From Daejeonella rubra (GTDB taxonomy: Bacteria; Bacteroidota; Bacteroidia; Sphingobacteriales; Sphingobacteriaceae): a stretch of DNA of 58,972 nucleotides. A program made the translations under genes and the position numbers. Positions 17,290 to 26,388 of the stretch are shown piece by piece (the stretch's first letter is position 1; each line of letters starts with the position of its first letter). The stretch is taken from NCBI RefSeq assembly GCF_900103545.1, contig NZ_FNHH01000027.1, positions 1 to 58,972 on the forward strand, in the 5' to 3' direction. Under the pieces are notes generated by a model. The model worked only from the letters and a program-made list of their open reading frames with translations, ran no database searches and had not been told where the DNA came from.

Positions 17290-19021
17290 GATTTCTTCAC
17301 TTTTAAGTCAAGGGCAGAAAAAACAATTTTTGATTCTGCTGTTTTTCATGTTCATAGGTATGGGCCTTGAGGTGTTAGGAATAGGAATCATTGTTCCTGT
17401 TCTGGGAGCCATATTGGATATAGAGAATCAGGAGAATGTTTTGGTCAGAAAACTTGTTGAGTGGACTGGAGCTAATTCGGGAATAGAAATGATTGCCTAT
17501 GTTCTTTTTGTAATGGTTCTTATTGCAGTTGTTAAGATTGTCTACCTGGTATCACTTTCCTATTTCAAATTCAGATACACAGCAAGGGTTACACGTGACA
17601 TTTCCAATGAACTTTATAAGGGGTATTTATTCAATCCATATTCCTATCATCTAAGAACCAATACTTCTCAAATGTTAAGAAATTTGCAGATAGAGGTTAC
17701 CGAATTTAATTCTGCATTTCAGGCACTGATGGGTTTGATTACAGAAATTACAGTTATTTTGGGTATGATAGCTATATTGTTCTATTATGAACCTATCGGT
17801 GCTCTAACAACAAGTTTTGTTCTGGTATCAGCATCTGTATTATTTCAAAAAATCATAAAAAAAAGTCTGGTCAAGTGGGGTTTAAAAAGACAAGTTCTGG
17901 ATGGCGATTTAAATAAAGTATTGATTCAGAGTTTGAACGGCATTAAAGATGTTAAGCTTGCAGGAAAGGAACTGTTTTTTTACAGTATTTTCAAAGAGAA
18001 GATAGATGCCAAAATTGCCTTTCAAACCAAGTACGTTACAATCAAGAACGTACCCAGATTATATCTTGAGTTTCTGGCAATGGTAGGTTTGGTACTGTTG
18101 ATCTATATCATGTTCCTTCAAAATGTATTACCGAAAGATATACTCTCTACACTAGCAGTTTTCGCAGCAGCATCTTTTAAGCTTATACCTTCATTTAACA
18201 TCGTAATGGCTTCTGTACAGCAACTCCGTTTTTCAGAATCATCAGTTAATACTCTGTTTAACGATATTAATGAAATACAAAGCATTAAAGTTGATAATCA
18301 GGTTGAGGGGAAAGGAAATATCGAATTTAAACAAACTATTCGAATAAATCAGGCAACATTCAAATTTGAAAATACTGATAACTATTTATTCCAAAACTTA
18401 AATCTTGAAGTTAAAAAGGGTGCTATAATTGGCTTCATAGGTAAAAGTGGATCCGGAAAGAGTACCCTCGCAGACTTAATCATGGGCTTATTGACTTTGG
18501 AGGGAGGTCAAATACTGGTAGATGGGAAAAATATTCAGTCGGACATAAAAAGCTGGCAATCCAAAATTGGATACGTGCCTCAATCAATTTACCTTACTGA
18601 TGATTCAATTGCGAGCAATATTGCTTTTGGTGTTGATTCGGGTCAAATAAACATGGATCGATTGAATAGTGCTGTGATCAATGCCCAGCTTAATGAATTT
18701 GTTAATTCACTTGAATTTGGGTTGATGACTGAAGTTGGCGAAGGCGGAGCCCGTCTTTCAGGCGGACAACGCCAGAGAATAGGAATAGCCCGTGCATTAT
18801 ATCGAAATCCTGAAATTCTGATCTTCGATGAGGCAACCAGCGCTCTGGACAACGAAACGGAAATGGCTGTAATGCAATCCATTTATGAAATAAAGGATAA
18901 AACGATATTAATTATTGCTCATCGTCTGTCAACACTTGTTAAATGCGATTATATCTATAGATTTGAACGTGGGCAAATAGTTGATCAGGGAGAACCAAGC
19001 CATTTGTTAACTAACTATTAA
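17273..19021 (+). CDS. pglK: PglK-type ABC flippase (fused membrane and ATPase domains)
   Basis: ABC exporter half-transporter of 582 aa with six predicted membrane helices (about residues 15-320) and a C-terminal ATPase. Walker A GKSGSGKST is at about 390-398, the LSGGQRQRIGIARAL signature at about 495, Walker B ILIFDEATSALD at about 516-527, and the switch His in IAHRLST. It resembles PglK/WlaB, which flips undecaprenyl-diphosphate-linked oligosaccharides. No Wzx (MATE-like) flippase is seen in the window, so this is the likely repeat-unit flippase. An MsbA-like lipid exporter is the main alternative, but the context argues against it. Confidence 0.82.
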   Translation: MNVLNKISSLLSQGQKKQFLILLFFMFIGMGLEVLGIGIIVPVLGAILDIENQENVLVRKLVEWTGANSGIEMIAYVLFVMVLIAVVKIVYLVSLSYFKFRYTARVTRDISNELYKGYLFNPYSYHLRTNTSQMLRNLQIEVTEFNSAFQALMGLITEITVILGMIAILFYYEPIGALTTSFVLVSASVLFQKIIKKSLVKWGLKRQVLDGDLNKVLIQSLNGIKDVKLAGKELFFYSIFKEKIDAKIAFQTKYVTIKNVPRLYLEFLAMVGLVLLIYIMFLQNVLPKDILSTLAVFAAASFKLIPSFNIVMASVQQLRFSESSVNTLFNDINEIQSIKVDNQVEGKGNIEFKQTIRINQATFKFENTDNYLFQNLNLEVKKGAIIGFIGKSGSGKSTLADLIMGLLTLEGGQILVDGKNIQSDIKSWQSKIGYVPQSIYLTDDSIASNIAFGVDSGQINMDRLNSAVINAQLNEFVNSLEFGLMTEVGEGGARLSGGQRQRIGIARALYRNPEILIFDEATSALDNETEMAVMQSIYEIKDKTILIIAHRLSTLVKCDYIYRFERGQIVDQGEPSHLLTNY

Positions 19022-19036
19022 AATAAATATAATGTT

Positions 19037-20062
19037 ATGATTTTTTCAAAAGAGGTTCCATTTATTATTGCTGAAGTTGGTCAAAATCACCAGGGAGATC
19101 TGGATTTAGCCAGAGAATACATCCGGATTTTTGCTTTTGAAGGAGCAGATGCTGTAAAGTTTCAAACAAGAAATAATAAGCAATTGTTCTCAAAAGATGC
19201 ATATGAAGCACCTTATACAAGTGAAAATGCATTTGCTGCAACCTATGGTGCACATCGTGAAAAGCTAGAATTGAAAATTGAATGGTTGCCCATCTTAAAA
19301 GAAGATTGTATCAAACACGGAGTAAAGTTTATGTCAACTCCTTTTGATGAACCAAGTCTTGATATCCTTCAGCAAATTGATGTAGATATTTTGAAAATTG
19401 CATCCTTTGATCTTGGTAATCTTCCGTTTATTAACAGAATCGCTAAATTGGGTAAGCCTGTTGTAATGAGTGTAGGAGGTGGTAAAATAGAACAAATACG
19501 TTCAAGTGTCCAGACTTTGCTCAATCATCATAATGATATAGCAATTTTACATTGTGTTTCTGAATACCCTTGTGAGTTCAACCGTTTGGGACTTGATAAT
19601 ATTGAAGTTCTTATTCGTGAGTTCCCAGAATGCATTATTGGTTCTTCAGATCACTTTAATGGTACATTATCTGGACCTATAGCCTCTATGAAGGGCGCAA
19701 AAGTGTTTGAAAAACATGTAACACTTAATCGTGCCTGGAAAGGAACTGATCATAGCTTTGCATTGGAACCTGAAGGTTTCCGAAAGTTCGTACGAGATAT
19801 CAAGCGCGTAAGCAAAATGATGGCGCCCAAACCTATTGAAGAAGTTGGTACCGAAAAAGTCTTTGTAAAACTGGGTAAATCTCTTGTAACCTATCATGAT
19901 CTCAAAGCAGGAGATACCCTTAGCTTGAATAATTTATCCGGTAGGATTTTCAATGAACAGTATATACCCGTTCGTGAGTCTAACCGTGTAATCAGTAAGA
20001 CAGTGAATCGTGATATTAAAAAGGGAGATCCTATTTTTTACGATGATATCATCGGTTTATGA
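19037..20062 (+). CDS. Second NeuB-family 3-deoxy-ulosonate synthase
   Basis: NeuB-family synthase of 341 aa with barrel and SAF domains, expected to join PEP to an aldose. Conserved blocks include AEVGQNHQGD, VKFQTR, KIASFDLGN, LHCVSEYP, GSSDH, EKHVTL, GTDHSFALEP and a C-terminal SAF domain (about 280-341). It differs from the first copy at key blocks: GTDHSFALEP versus GPDHVASLEP, and KIASFD versus KIPSGE. It is therefore not a simple duplicate and should use another substrate. The next gene is a KdsC-like phosphatase overlapping by 4 bp, which suggests a phosphorylated aldose, as in Neu5Ac-9-P, KDN-9-P or Kdo-8-P synthesis. Confidence 0.82.
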   Translation: MIFSKEVPFIIAEVGQNHQGDLDLAREYIRIFAFEGADAVKFQTRNNKQLFSKDAYEAPYTSENAFAATYGAHREKLELKIEWLPILKEDCIKHGVKFMSTPFDEPSLDILQQIDVDILKIASFDLGNLPFINRIAKLGKPVVMSVGGGKIEQIRSSVQTLLNHHNDIAILHCVSEYPCEFNRLGLDNIEVLIREFPECIIGSSDHFNGTLSGPIASMKGAKVFEKHVTLNRAWKGTDHSFALEPEGFRKFVRDIKRVSKMMAPKPIEEVGTEKVFVKLGKSLVTYHDLKAGDTLSLNNLSGRIFNEQYIPVRESNRVISKTVNRDIKKGDPIFYDDIIGL

Positions 20063-20553
20063 TCAGTAAGGAACAACTGAAACAAGTTAAGTTAGTCGCT
20101 TTTGATTTTGACGGGGTATTTACAGATAACCGTGTAATTACTGCGCAGGATGGTACTGAATCTGTAACTTGCTGGAGAAGTGATGGTATTGGCATTGCAC
20201 GTATCATAAAGCTGGGTATAAAAGTAGTGATTGTATCAACAGAGACCAATCCGGTAGTCGGAGCGCGTGCAGCGAAGCTAAAAATTCCAAGTATACAATC
20301 AGTTGAAGATAAGGCTGGTGCAATACTTGAAATTTGTTTTCAACATGGTATTTTACCTGAAAATGCCATGTTTGTAGGTAATGATATTAATGATATTCCT
20401 GCCTTTCTGTCAATTGGTATTCCGATTGGTGTAGCTGATTCATATCCGGAAATTTATCCCCATATTTTATTTAAAACTGAAAAGCCGGGTGGCTTCGGGG
20501 CAGTTCGCGAAATATGCGATATATTATATAATGCCCAAACTGCTGATAAATAG
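20059..20553 (+). CDS. KdsC/NeuNAc-9-P-phosphatase-like HAD hydrolase
   Basis: HAD subfamily IIIC phosphatase of 164 aa. It has the nucleophile motif DFDGVFTD (Asp16, Asp18), a Ser/Thr motif VIVSTE, the Lys in VEDK, the metal Asp motif GNDINDI, and the C-terminal GGFGAVREICD tail typical of KdsC. It has no cap domain, as in KdsC and bacterial KDN-9-P phosphatase. The 4-bp overlap with the second NeuB-type gene indicates that the two act in sequence, synthase then dephosphorylation. The exact ulosonate is unknown. Confidence 0.85.
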   Translation: MISKEQLKQVKLVAFDFDGVFTDNRVITAQDGTESVTCWRSDGIGIARIIKLGIKVVIVSTETNPVVGARAAKLKIPSIQSVEDKAGAILEICFQHGILPENAMFVGNDINDIPAFLSIGIPIGVADSYPEIYPHILFKTEKPGGFGAVREICDILYNAQTADK

Positions 20554-20558
20554 TACTA

Positions 20559-21380
20559 ATGAAGAAAGTGAATATGAAAATGTTGTTTGATGTTAGCAGG
20601 GAAATCGTTTTAATTACTGGCGTGTCTGGTCAATTAGGGAGGACATATGCACGAACATTTCTTGAGTCAGGTGCAATAGTAGTTGGACTTGATTTAGTAG
20701 CTGGTAATCATTCTGAGATTCTCGAGAGCGAATATCGCGACAAATTTTTCTTTTGTGTGGCAGATGTAACCAGTAAATCCTCTTTGGAGCTAGCTCTGGA
20801 AGAGATTTTATTAAAAATAGGTGTTCCTACTGTCTTGATCAATAATGCTGCGATAGATTCTCCTCCCGGTGCTCCAATTGAAGAGACTGGTCCATTTGAA
20901 ACGTATCCTGAGGCGTCCTGGGATAAGGTTATGGATGTTAATGTAAAGGGAGTTTTTCTCGCAAGCCAAATCTTTGGGGCTGAAATGGCCAGGAATAATA
21001 AAGGCTCAATTATTAATATTTCTTCAATATATGGTGTGGTATCTCCTGACCAAAGTATCTATGAATATAGACGTTTAAGAGGCGAAACCTTTTATAAACC
21101 GGTTGCTTATTCAGCATCAAAATCAGCAATACTGAATTTGACCAAATACCTTGCTGTCTACTGGGCAAAGAACAATGTCAGGGTAAACACTCTCGTAATT
21201 GCGGGTGTGGAAAATAATCAGGATGCTGATTTCAAAAAAGCCTATTGTGGCCGTATTCCAATTGGAAGAATGGCTACAGAGCAAGAGTATAACGGTGCTC
21301 TAATTTTCCTTTCAAGCAGTGCTTCCCAGTACATGACAGGGTCGCAATTAGTTGTAGATGGAGGATGGACATCCATCTGA
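20559..21380 (+). CDS. PtmA-like short-chain dehydrogenase (second copy)
   Basis: SDR of 273 aa with the NAD(P) loop TGVSGQLGRTY, NNAA near residue 95, the catalytic Ser in NISSIYG, YSASK as the Tyr-Lys pair, and the C-terminal VVDGGWTSI shared with the PtmA-like SDR at 11.6 kb. Alternative in-frame ATGs at 20574 and 20580 would also leave the fold complete. It lies 5 bp after the phosphatase gene. It probably oxidises or reduces a hydroxyl or keto group of the second ulosonate or its precursor (inference). Confidence 0.78.
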   Translation: MKKVNMKMLFDVSREIVLITGVSGQLGRTYARTFLESGAIVVGLDLVAGNHSEILESEYRDKFFFCVADVTSKSSLELALEEILLKIGVPTVLINNAAIDSPPGAPIEETGPFETYPEASWDKVMDVNVKGVFLASQIFGAEMARNNKGSIINISSIYGVVSPDQSIYEYRRLRGETFYKPVAYSASKSAILNLTKYLAVYWAKNNVRVNTLVIAGVENNQDADFKKAYCGRIPIGRMATEQEYNGALIFLSSSASQYMTGSQLVVDGGWTSI

Positions 21381-21425
21381 CAAATTCTAAAGAAACCTAA
21401 AAAATATTTTGCAATTGCAAGCATT

Positions 21426-22169
21426 ATGGAAAATATAAAGACTATTAAAGATAATTTTAAAATCTATGCCCAAAATCCCCTCGAGGAATACCGAGCCGAT
21501 TCTTTTTTTACAAAAGAACCTGAGACGGTAGCGTGGATAGACAGTTTCAATTCGGATGATATCTTTTTTGATATAGGTGCTAATGTTGGTATTTACTCGT
21601 TGTATGCAACAATTAGACATTCATGTAAGACGTATAGTTTTGAGCCTTACCATAAAAATTATTTTAGACTTTTGGATAATATTTCCTTGAACAATGTTCA
21701 GGATATTTGTCTCCCTTTTTTATGTGGTTTGTACAGTCAGACAAAGATCGATACTTTTTATGTTTCCGATGACAGAACTAGTAGCTCAGGTCATCAGGTT
21801 GGAACTGACGTAGATGAACATGGTAATAAATTTATTGCTCTACAAAAGTATCCTCTTTTTGTTTTTGCATTAGATGATTTTATTAAATTATATAACATTC
21901 CATTTCCTAATCATATTAAGATCGATGTTGATGGTGTTGAAGATGAGATCATTAAAGGTATGCAAGAGATTCTTGCAAATCCGAGCTTGAAGTCAGTTTC
22001 TATTGAGATTAATAACGGATCTGGAGATCGTATTGATGTTAAGGATATTTTTAAGAATTTCGGATTTTCTACTGATAATTCTTTTAACGTACATCCGAAT
22101 CATTCTCGTTTTCGCCGAGCTCAAAATAAGAGTTCCGTGTGTGAGAATATTGTATTTAGCAAAAAATAA
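21426..22169 (+). CDS. FkbM-family methyltransferase
   Basis: SAM-dependent O-methyltransferase of 247 aa. The FkbM pattern is clear: the SAM loop FFDIGANVGIYSLYA, the acidic FEPYHKN strand, and the late HIKIDVDGVEDEIIKG motif. It is placed between the SDR and the aldehyde dehydrogenase of the second ulosonate cluster (45 and 29 bp gaps), so it may O-methylate that sugar. FkbM enzymes also methylate other glycan residues, so the target is not certain. Confidence 0.85.
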   Translation: MENIKTIKDNFKIYAQNPLEEYRADSFFTKEPETVAWIDSFNSDDIFFDIGANVGIYSLYATIRHSCKTYSFEPYHKNYFRLLDNISLNNVQDICLPFLCGLYSQTKIDTFYVSDDRTSSSGHQVGTDVDEHGNKFIALQKYPLFVFALDDFIKLYNIPFPNHIKIDVDGVEDEIIKGMQEILANPSLKSVSIEINNGSGDRIDVKDIFKNFGFSTDNSFNVHPNHSRFRRAQNKSSVCENIVFSKK

Positions 22170-22198
22170 AGTTTACCCAACTACAATTTCGCAGTTCT

Positions 22199-23668
22199 AT
22201 GGCAGAAATATATCAAATCAGAAGAATCCCCAGTTGGATCAATGGATTAGAGTTGTTCAATGGCGATTCCATTTTAAATAAATTCAATCCGCATACAGCA
22301 GAACTGGATTCATTGATTGTTTCTTCTGACAAGGAAGTAGTAAAGCAAGCAATTAAAGCAGCTGGTAACGTATTCGATTCATGGTCAACTTGCTCTCCTG
22401 TAAAGAGAGGAAATATTTTAGGTGCTTTTGTTAGGTTGATGCGTGACAATAAAGATGAATTAAGAGATATTGTAGCTAGGGAAACAGGTAAGTCAAAAGC
22501 TAATGCTGAGGGGGAAGTATTTGGCGCTATCGCTGTTGGTGAATTCTTTGCCGGTGAGGGAATGAGGCTATATGCCAGGTCTTTAACCTCTGGAATGGAA
22601 GGTAAATATACACATAGTATACGACAGGCAATTGGCGTATGTGCTTTAATAGTTCCTGCAAATACTCCAATTGCCAATATCGCATGGAAGATTTTTCCTG
22701 CATTGATCTGTGGTAATACAGCTGTTTTGAAAGCATCTGAGGATTCTCCGGAGATTGCTGTGAAAATGGCAGCTCTGGCAAAGGAAGCAGGTGTTCCAGA
22801 TGGTGTTTTTAACGTGATCCAGGGGCGAGGTGATATTTCTGGTAAGGCATTGGTCGAAGATCATGGAGTTGCTTTGATAAGTTTTACCGGATCAACAAGC
22901 GTTGGTAAATGGATTGCGGAGGTTGCAGGTAAACGATTGGCAAGAGTTTCTCTTGAGTTGGGAGGTAAAAATCCATTTATTGTTTGCGATGATGCAGATA
23001 TAGATAATGCAGTTAATTGGGCAAGCCTTTCAGCATTCAGTAATGCAGGCCAGCGATGTGCCGCAGGAAGCAGGATTATCGTTTTTGAACAAGTTTATGA
23101 TGAATTTGTAAACAAGCTCGTTGCAAAAGCTAAAAGCCTGAAATTGGGAATTGATGATGATTGTGATTTAGGTCCCGTTATTAATGAAAGACAATTTAAT
23201 AATATATTAACTGCTATAAAAAATGCAGTATTTCAGGGAGGGAAGGTTCTTTGTGGTTCAAATGGAGAGTTGGGAAGTAGTGTTGAAAAGGGATATTATA
23301 TTGAGCCAACTATTATTGAAGGATTGTCAGTTGAAGCAGACCTAAGTAAGACTGAAATCTTTGGTCCGGTTGTAAGCATTTACAAAGTTAAGGGAATAGT
23401 AGAAGCACTTGATGTTTCAAATAATACAGAATATGGTTTAACTGCCTCTATTCATACTAAGAATGTCGACAGGGCAATGTGGTTTGCACAAAAGATTCGC
23501 TCAGGTTTGATCAATGTAAATATTGGTACTTATGGGAGTGAACCTCATATGCCATTTGGAGGTGTAGGGTCTTCAGGCAATGGTACCAGAGAACCTGGGG
23601 TTGAAGCGTTAGATGTATATACTGAATTAAAGTGTATCTCCATACTAGTAAGGGAACAACATATTTAA
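22199..23668 (+). CDS. NAD(P)-dependent aldehyde dehydrogenase
   Basis: Full-length ALDH-superfamily enzyme of 489 aa that oxidises an aldehyde to a carboxylic acid. Visible are PANTPIANIAWK (substrate tunnel and cofactor region), FTGSTSVG, the general base Glu253 in LELGGKNP, the nucleophile Cys287 in NAGQRCAAG, and EIFGPVVS near the C-terminus. Such an enzyme is unusual inside a CMP-ulosonate cluster. It could create a second carboxyl group, giving an aldaric-type or ulosaric acid, or make an aldonic precursor (inference). It is followed 17 bp later by a CMP-ulosonate synthetase. Confidence 0.88.
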   Translation: MAEIYQIRRIPSWINGLELFNGDSILNKFNPHTAELDSLIVSSDKEVVKQAIKAAGNVFDSWSTCSPVKRGNILGAFVRLMRDNKDELRDIVARETGKSKANAEGEVFGAIAVGEFFAGEGMRLYARSLTSGMEGKYTHSIRQAIGVCALIVPANTPIANIAWKIFPALICGNTAVLKASEDSPEIAVKMAALAKEAGVPDGVFNVIQGRGDISGKALVEDHGVALISFTGSTSVGKWIAEVAGKRLARVSLELGGKNPFIVCDDADIDNAVNWASLSAFSNAGQRCAAGSRIIVFEQVYDEFVNKLVAKAKSLKLGIDDDCDLGPVINERQFNNILTAIKNAVFQGGKVLCGSNGELGSSVEKGYYIEPTIIEGLSVEADLSKTEIFGPVVSIYKVKGIVEALDVSNNTEYGLTASIHTKNVDRAMWFAQKIRSGLINVNIGTYGSEPHMPFGGVGSSGNGTREPGVEALDVYTELKCISILVREQHI

Positions 23669-23685
23669 AATCTCATAATTATTTA

Positions 23686-24432
23686 ATGAAAGTTAATGCT
23701 TTTATTCCGGCTAGATCCGGTTCAAAAAGGTTCCCACATAAAAACATTCGTGTAATTAACGGTCATCCCTTAATTGCGTATACGATCCGGGCTGCAATAG
23801 ATAGTGGTGTGTTTGACAAGGTTATTTGTGCAACAGATAATGAACTATATGCAGAATGTGCCAGGCATTATGGTGCAGAAGTTCCTTCATTAAGGTCAAA
23901 GGAAATCTCTGGAGATAAATCATCTGATATTGAATGGGTAGAGTGGTTATTAAATATTCTAGAATCTATTGGTGAGTCCTGTGATGCTTTTAGTATTCTA
24001 AGACCAACCAGTCCATTTCGGAAGCCGCAAACTATTGTCAGAGCTTGGGAACAATTTTTAAGTGCCAATGGAAGTGATTCACTCAGGGCAGTTGAATTGT
24101 GTAAACAGCATCCTGGGAAAATGTGGATAGTAAAAGATAGTGTAATGTATCCCCTTATTCCTTTTTCAGGTGAGAGTCAGCCATGGCATAGCATGCAGTA
24201 TGCAGCCTTACCTCTAGTTTATGCTCAGAATGCTAGTCTTGAGATAGCATGGACAAGGGTTATAACCACTACACATACTATTGCAGGGAATATAATCACC
24301 CCATTTTTAACCAACTCCGAAGAAGGTTTGGATGTTAATGAGGAATTTGACTGGTGGAAGGCAGAGTATTTACTAAAAACCGGTGGAGCAAGTCTGCCTA
24401 AAATTAATGTAGAACCATTTATAATCAAATAA
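23686..24432 (+). CDS. CMP-ulosonate cytidylyltransferase (second copy)
   Basis: NeuA/KdsB-superfamily enzyme of about 248 aa. The N-terminus after the chosen ATG at 23686 reads MKVNAFIPARSGSKRFPHKN, the CTP-binding signature. ATDN and ILRPTSPFR follow. An in-frame ATG at 23632 would overlap the ALDH gene by 37 bp and add residues unlike the family, so 23686 is preferred. It should activate the product of the second NeuB-type synthase. Sequence differences from LegF at 9.9 kb (IPARSGSKRFP versus ICGRGGSKGIP) point to a different ulosonate. Confidence 0.84.
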   Translation: MKVNAFIPARSGSKRFPHKNIRVINGHPLIAYTIRAAIDSGVFDKVICATDNELYAECARHYGAEVPSLRSKEISGDKSSDIEWVEWLLNILESIGESCDAFSILRPTSPFRKPQTIVRAWEQFLSANGSDSLRAVELCKQHPGKMWIVKDSVMYPLIPFSGESQPWHSMQYAALPLVYAQNASLEIAWTRVITTTHTIAGNIITPFLTNSEEGLDVNEEFDWWKAEYLLKTGGASLPKINVEPFIIK

Positions 24433-24437
24433 TAATC

Positions 24438-26384
24438 ATGGGTGAGCAAATCACATACAGTATTTCTGAAGCAACAGAAGAGGCAACGCAGGGAATAAGT
24501 ATTTCCTATTTTGAAAAGGAAGCATTTGATATTGTATTAAATTCGAATTGTACTTCAGAGGAAAAGACTAGACTATTTGCGGAACTGGCAAGGTTTAATA
24601 CTCTTTATATGGTTGCAAAGGCAGGTTCCGGTCATTTGGGGAGCAGTTTTTCCAGTCTTGATATTATATCTTGGCTGTACCTGAATGTCCTCAAGCCTGA
24701 AGATCGTTTTTTCTCTTCTAAGGGCCATGATAGTCCCGGACTATATGCTGTACAAACAGCTTTGGGAATCCTTCCTTTTGAAAAAATACATGCTTTGAGA
24801 AGATTGGGGGGACTTCCGGGACATCCGGATGTAGGAATACCAGGTGCAGTTACCAATACAGGATCATTGGGTATGGGGATATCAAAGGCAAAAGGATTTT
24901 TATACGCTGATGATTTGTTGAAGGTGAAAAAAGGTAGATTGTTCGTCCTAACCGGGGACGGGGAATTACAGGAGGGGCAACTTTGGGAATCTCTGGTTTC
25001 TGCAATAAGAAGAAAGGATAATCGCTTGTTCGTTATTGTGGATCACAATAAGGTACAGTCAGACACGTTCGTAGCCAATGTGAGTGATTTGGGTGATTTA
25101 GTATCTAAGTTCAGTTCTTTTGGATGGGATGCTTCTGAAGGCGATGGGCATAATCTGGGAGTTATCCGGGATTTTATAGATGAGCCAGGTAAATCAAAGC
25201 CTAAAATTTTGGTGGCCAATACTATCAAAGGTAAAGGCGTCTCTTTTATGGAGCACACATCAATGGGGGCAGATGTTGAGTATTACAAATACCATTCAGG
25301 AGCTCCGGGTAAAGAAGATTACAGCTTGGCCAGAAAGGAGTTATTAGAATCGATCAATCTGCTTGGTAATGAAATGCAGATTGTACTACCCAATCCGATT
25401 GAGGTAAGTGCCGATCCGATTAGAATCTCAACGGAGAGTGAAAAAATGATTCCAGCTTATGCTGAAGCGATCCTTGGATTGGCAAGATCAAATTCAAGGA
25501 TTGTAGCCCTTGATGCTGATTTGGTTTTAGATACAGGTCTGATACCGTTTAAGAATGAATTTCCCAACCGATTTATTGAATGTGGAATTGCAGAGCAGGA
25601 TATGGTTTCACAGGCAGGAACCATGGCACTAGGTGGGTTAGTTCCTATAGTGCATTCTTTTGCTTGTTTTTTAACGTCCAGGGCATCGGAGCAGATTTAT
25701 AATAATTGCTCGCAGGGTTCAAAAGTTATTTATGTGGGATCGCTTGCCGGTTTATTACCTGCCGGACCTGGCAGTTCTCATCAATCTGTAAGGGATATTT
25801 CTGCCATGTCATGTATGTACGATATGAAATTGATTGAACCAATGAATGCAAATCAGCTTGCTGTTGCATTGGATTGGGCAGTGAATAAGAATCAGGGTAG
25901 TACCTATTTGCGATTGACTTCAGTGCCGTATATCCCCGTAAGTGCAGGTGAGGCAGATATGGATTTTACAGAAGGTCGGGGTATTGTCATGAACGAAGGC
26001 TCTCAGCTAACAATCATAACGTCAGGACCAATTATGAGTAAACAAGTGATGATTGTAGCAGCAAAATTCAAAGATGAAATGGGTATAAATGTTAAGGTGA
26101 TTGTTACTCCATGGCTAAATTCATTAGATGCAGATTGGTACAGGTTAATGCTTCAGGACTCTTCTAAAATTGCAATCGTTGAGAATCATTACACTGAAAA
26201 TGGATTTGGATCCTACATTATCTCACATTTAAGTCAGGCAGGAGTATTAGCCGGAAGAGCTACACGCATGATTGGTTTGAATGAGAAGCCCAAATGTGGT
26301 CAACAGGATGAGATTTTAAAATATCATAAGTTGGATACAGAAAGTATATTTAATTCTCTTGTTCAATTTTTAGACGCAAACTAG
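24438..26384 (+). CDS. Full-length transketolase within the ulosonate cluster
   Basis: Thiamine-diphosphate enzyme of 648 aa holding all three transketolase domains in one chain. The N-terminal TPP domain has GSGHLGSSFSS, GLPGHPD and the GDGE motif near 173-176, with the motif's Asn near 204. The pyrimidine domain carries the catalytic Glu386 in ECGIAEQD, and a C-terminal domain follows. Its position, 5 bp after the CMP-transferase and 4 bp before a GT-like gene, indicates a dedicated role in sugar synthesis rather than a housekeeping pentose-phosphate role. It could move a two-carbon ketol unit to or from a phosphorylated sugar (inference). Confidence 0.88.
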   Translation: MGEQITYSISEATEEATQGISISYFEKEAFDIVLNSNCTSEEKTRLFAELARFNTLYMVAKAGSGHLGSSFSSLDIISWLYLNVLKPEDRFFSSKGHDSPGLYAVQTALGILPFEKIHALRRLGGLPGHPDVGIPGAVTNTGSLGMGISKAKGFLYADDLLKVKKGRLFVLTGDGELQEGQLWESLVSAIRRKDNRLFVIVDHNKVQSDTFVANVSDLGDLVSKFSSFGWDASEGDGHNLGVIRDFIDEPGKSKPKILVANTIKGKGVSFMEHTSMGADVEYYKYHSGAPGKEDYSLARKELLESINLLGNEMQIVLPNPIEVSADPIRISTESEKMIPAYAEAILGLARSNSRIVALDADLVLDTGLIPFKNEFPNRFIECGIAEQDMVSQAGTMALGGLVPIVHSFACFLTSRASEQIYNNCSQGSKVIYVGSLAGLLPAGPGSSHQSVRDISAMSCMYDMKLIEPMNANQLAVALDWAVNKNQGSTYLRLTSVPYIPVSAGEADMDFTEGRGIVMNEGSQLTIITSGPIMSKQVMIVAAKFKDEMGINVKVIVTPWLNSLDADWYRLMLQDSSKIAIVENHYTENGFGSYIISHLSQAGVLAGRATRMIGLNEKPKCGQQDEILKYHKLDTESIFNSLVQFLDAN

Positions 26385-26388
26385 ATCA

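Noticed and set aside
22003..22281. 92-aa + strand frame spanning the FkbM and aldehyde dehydrogenase genes
   Set aside because: Out of frame with both genes; both have full motifs in their own frames.
22213..22677. 154-aa open frame on the minus strand
   Set aside because: It lies fully opposite the aldehyde dehydrogenase, whose motifs and catalytic residues are intact; no recognisable protein features.
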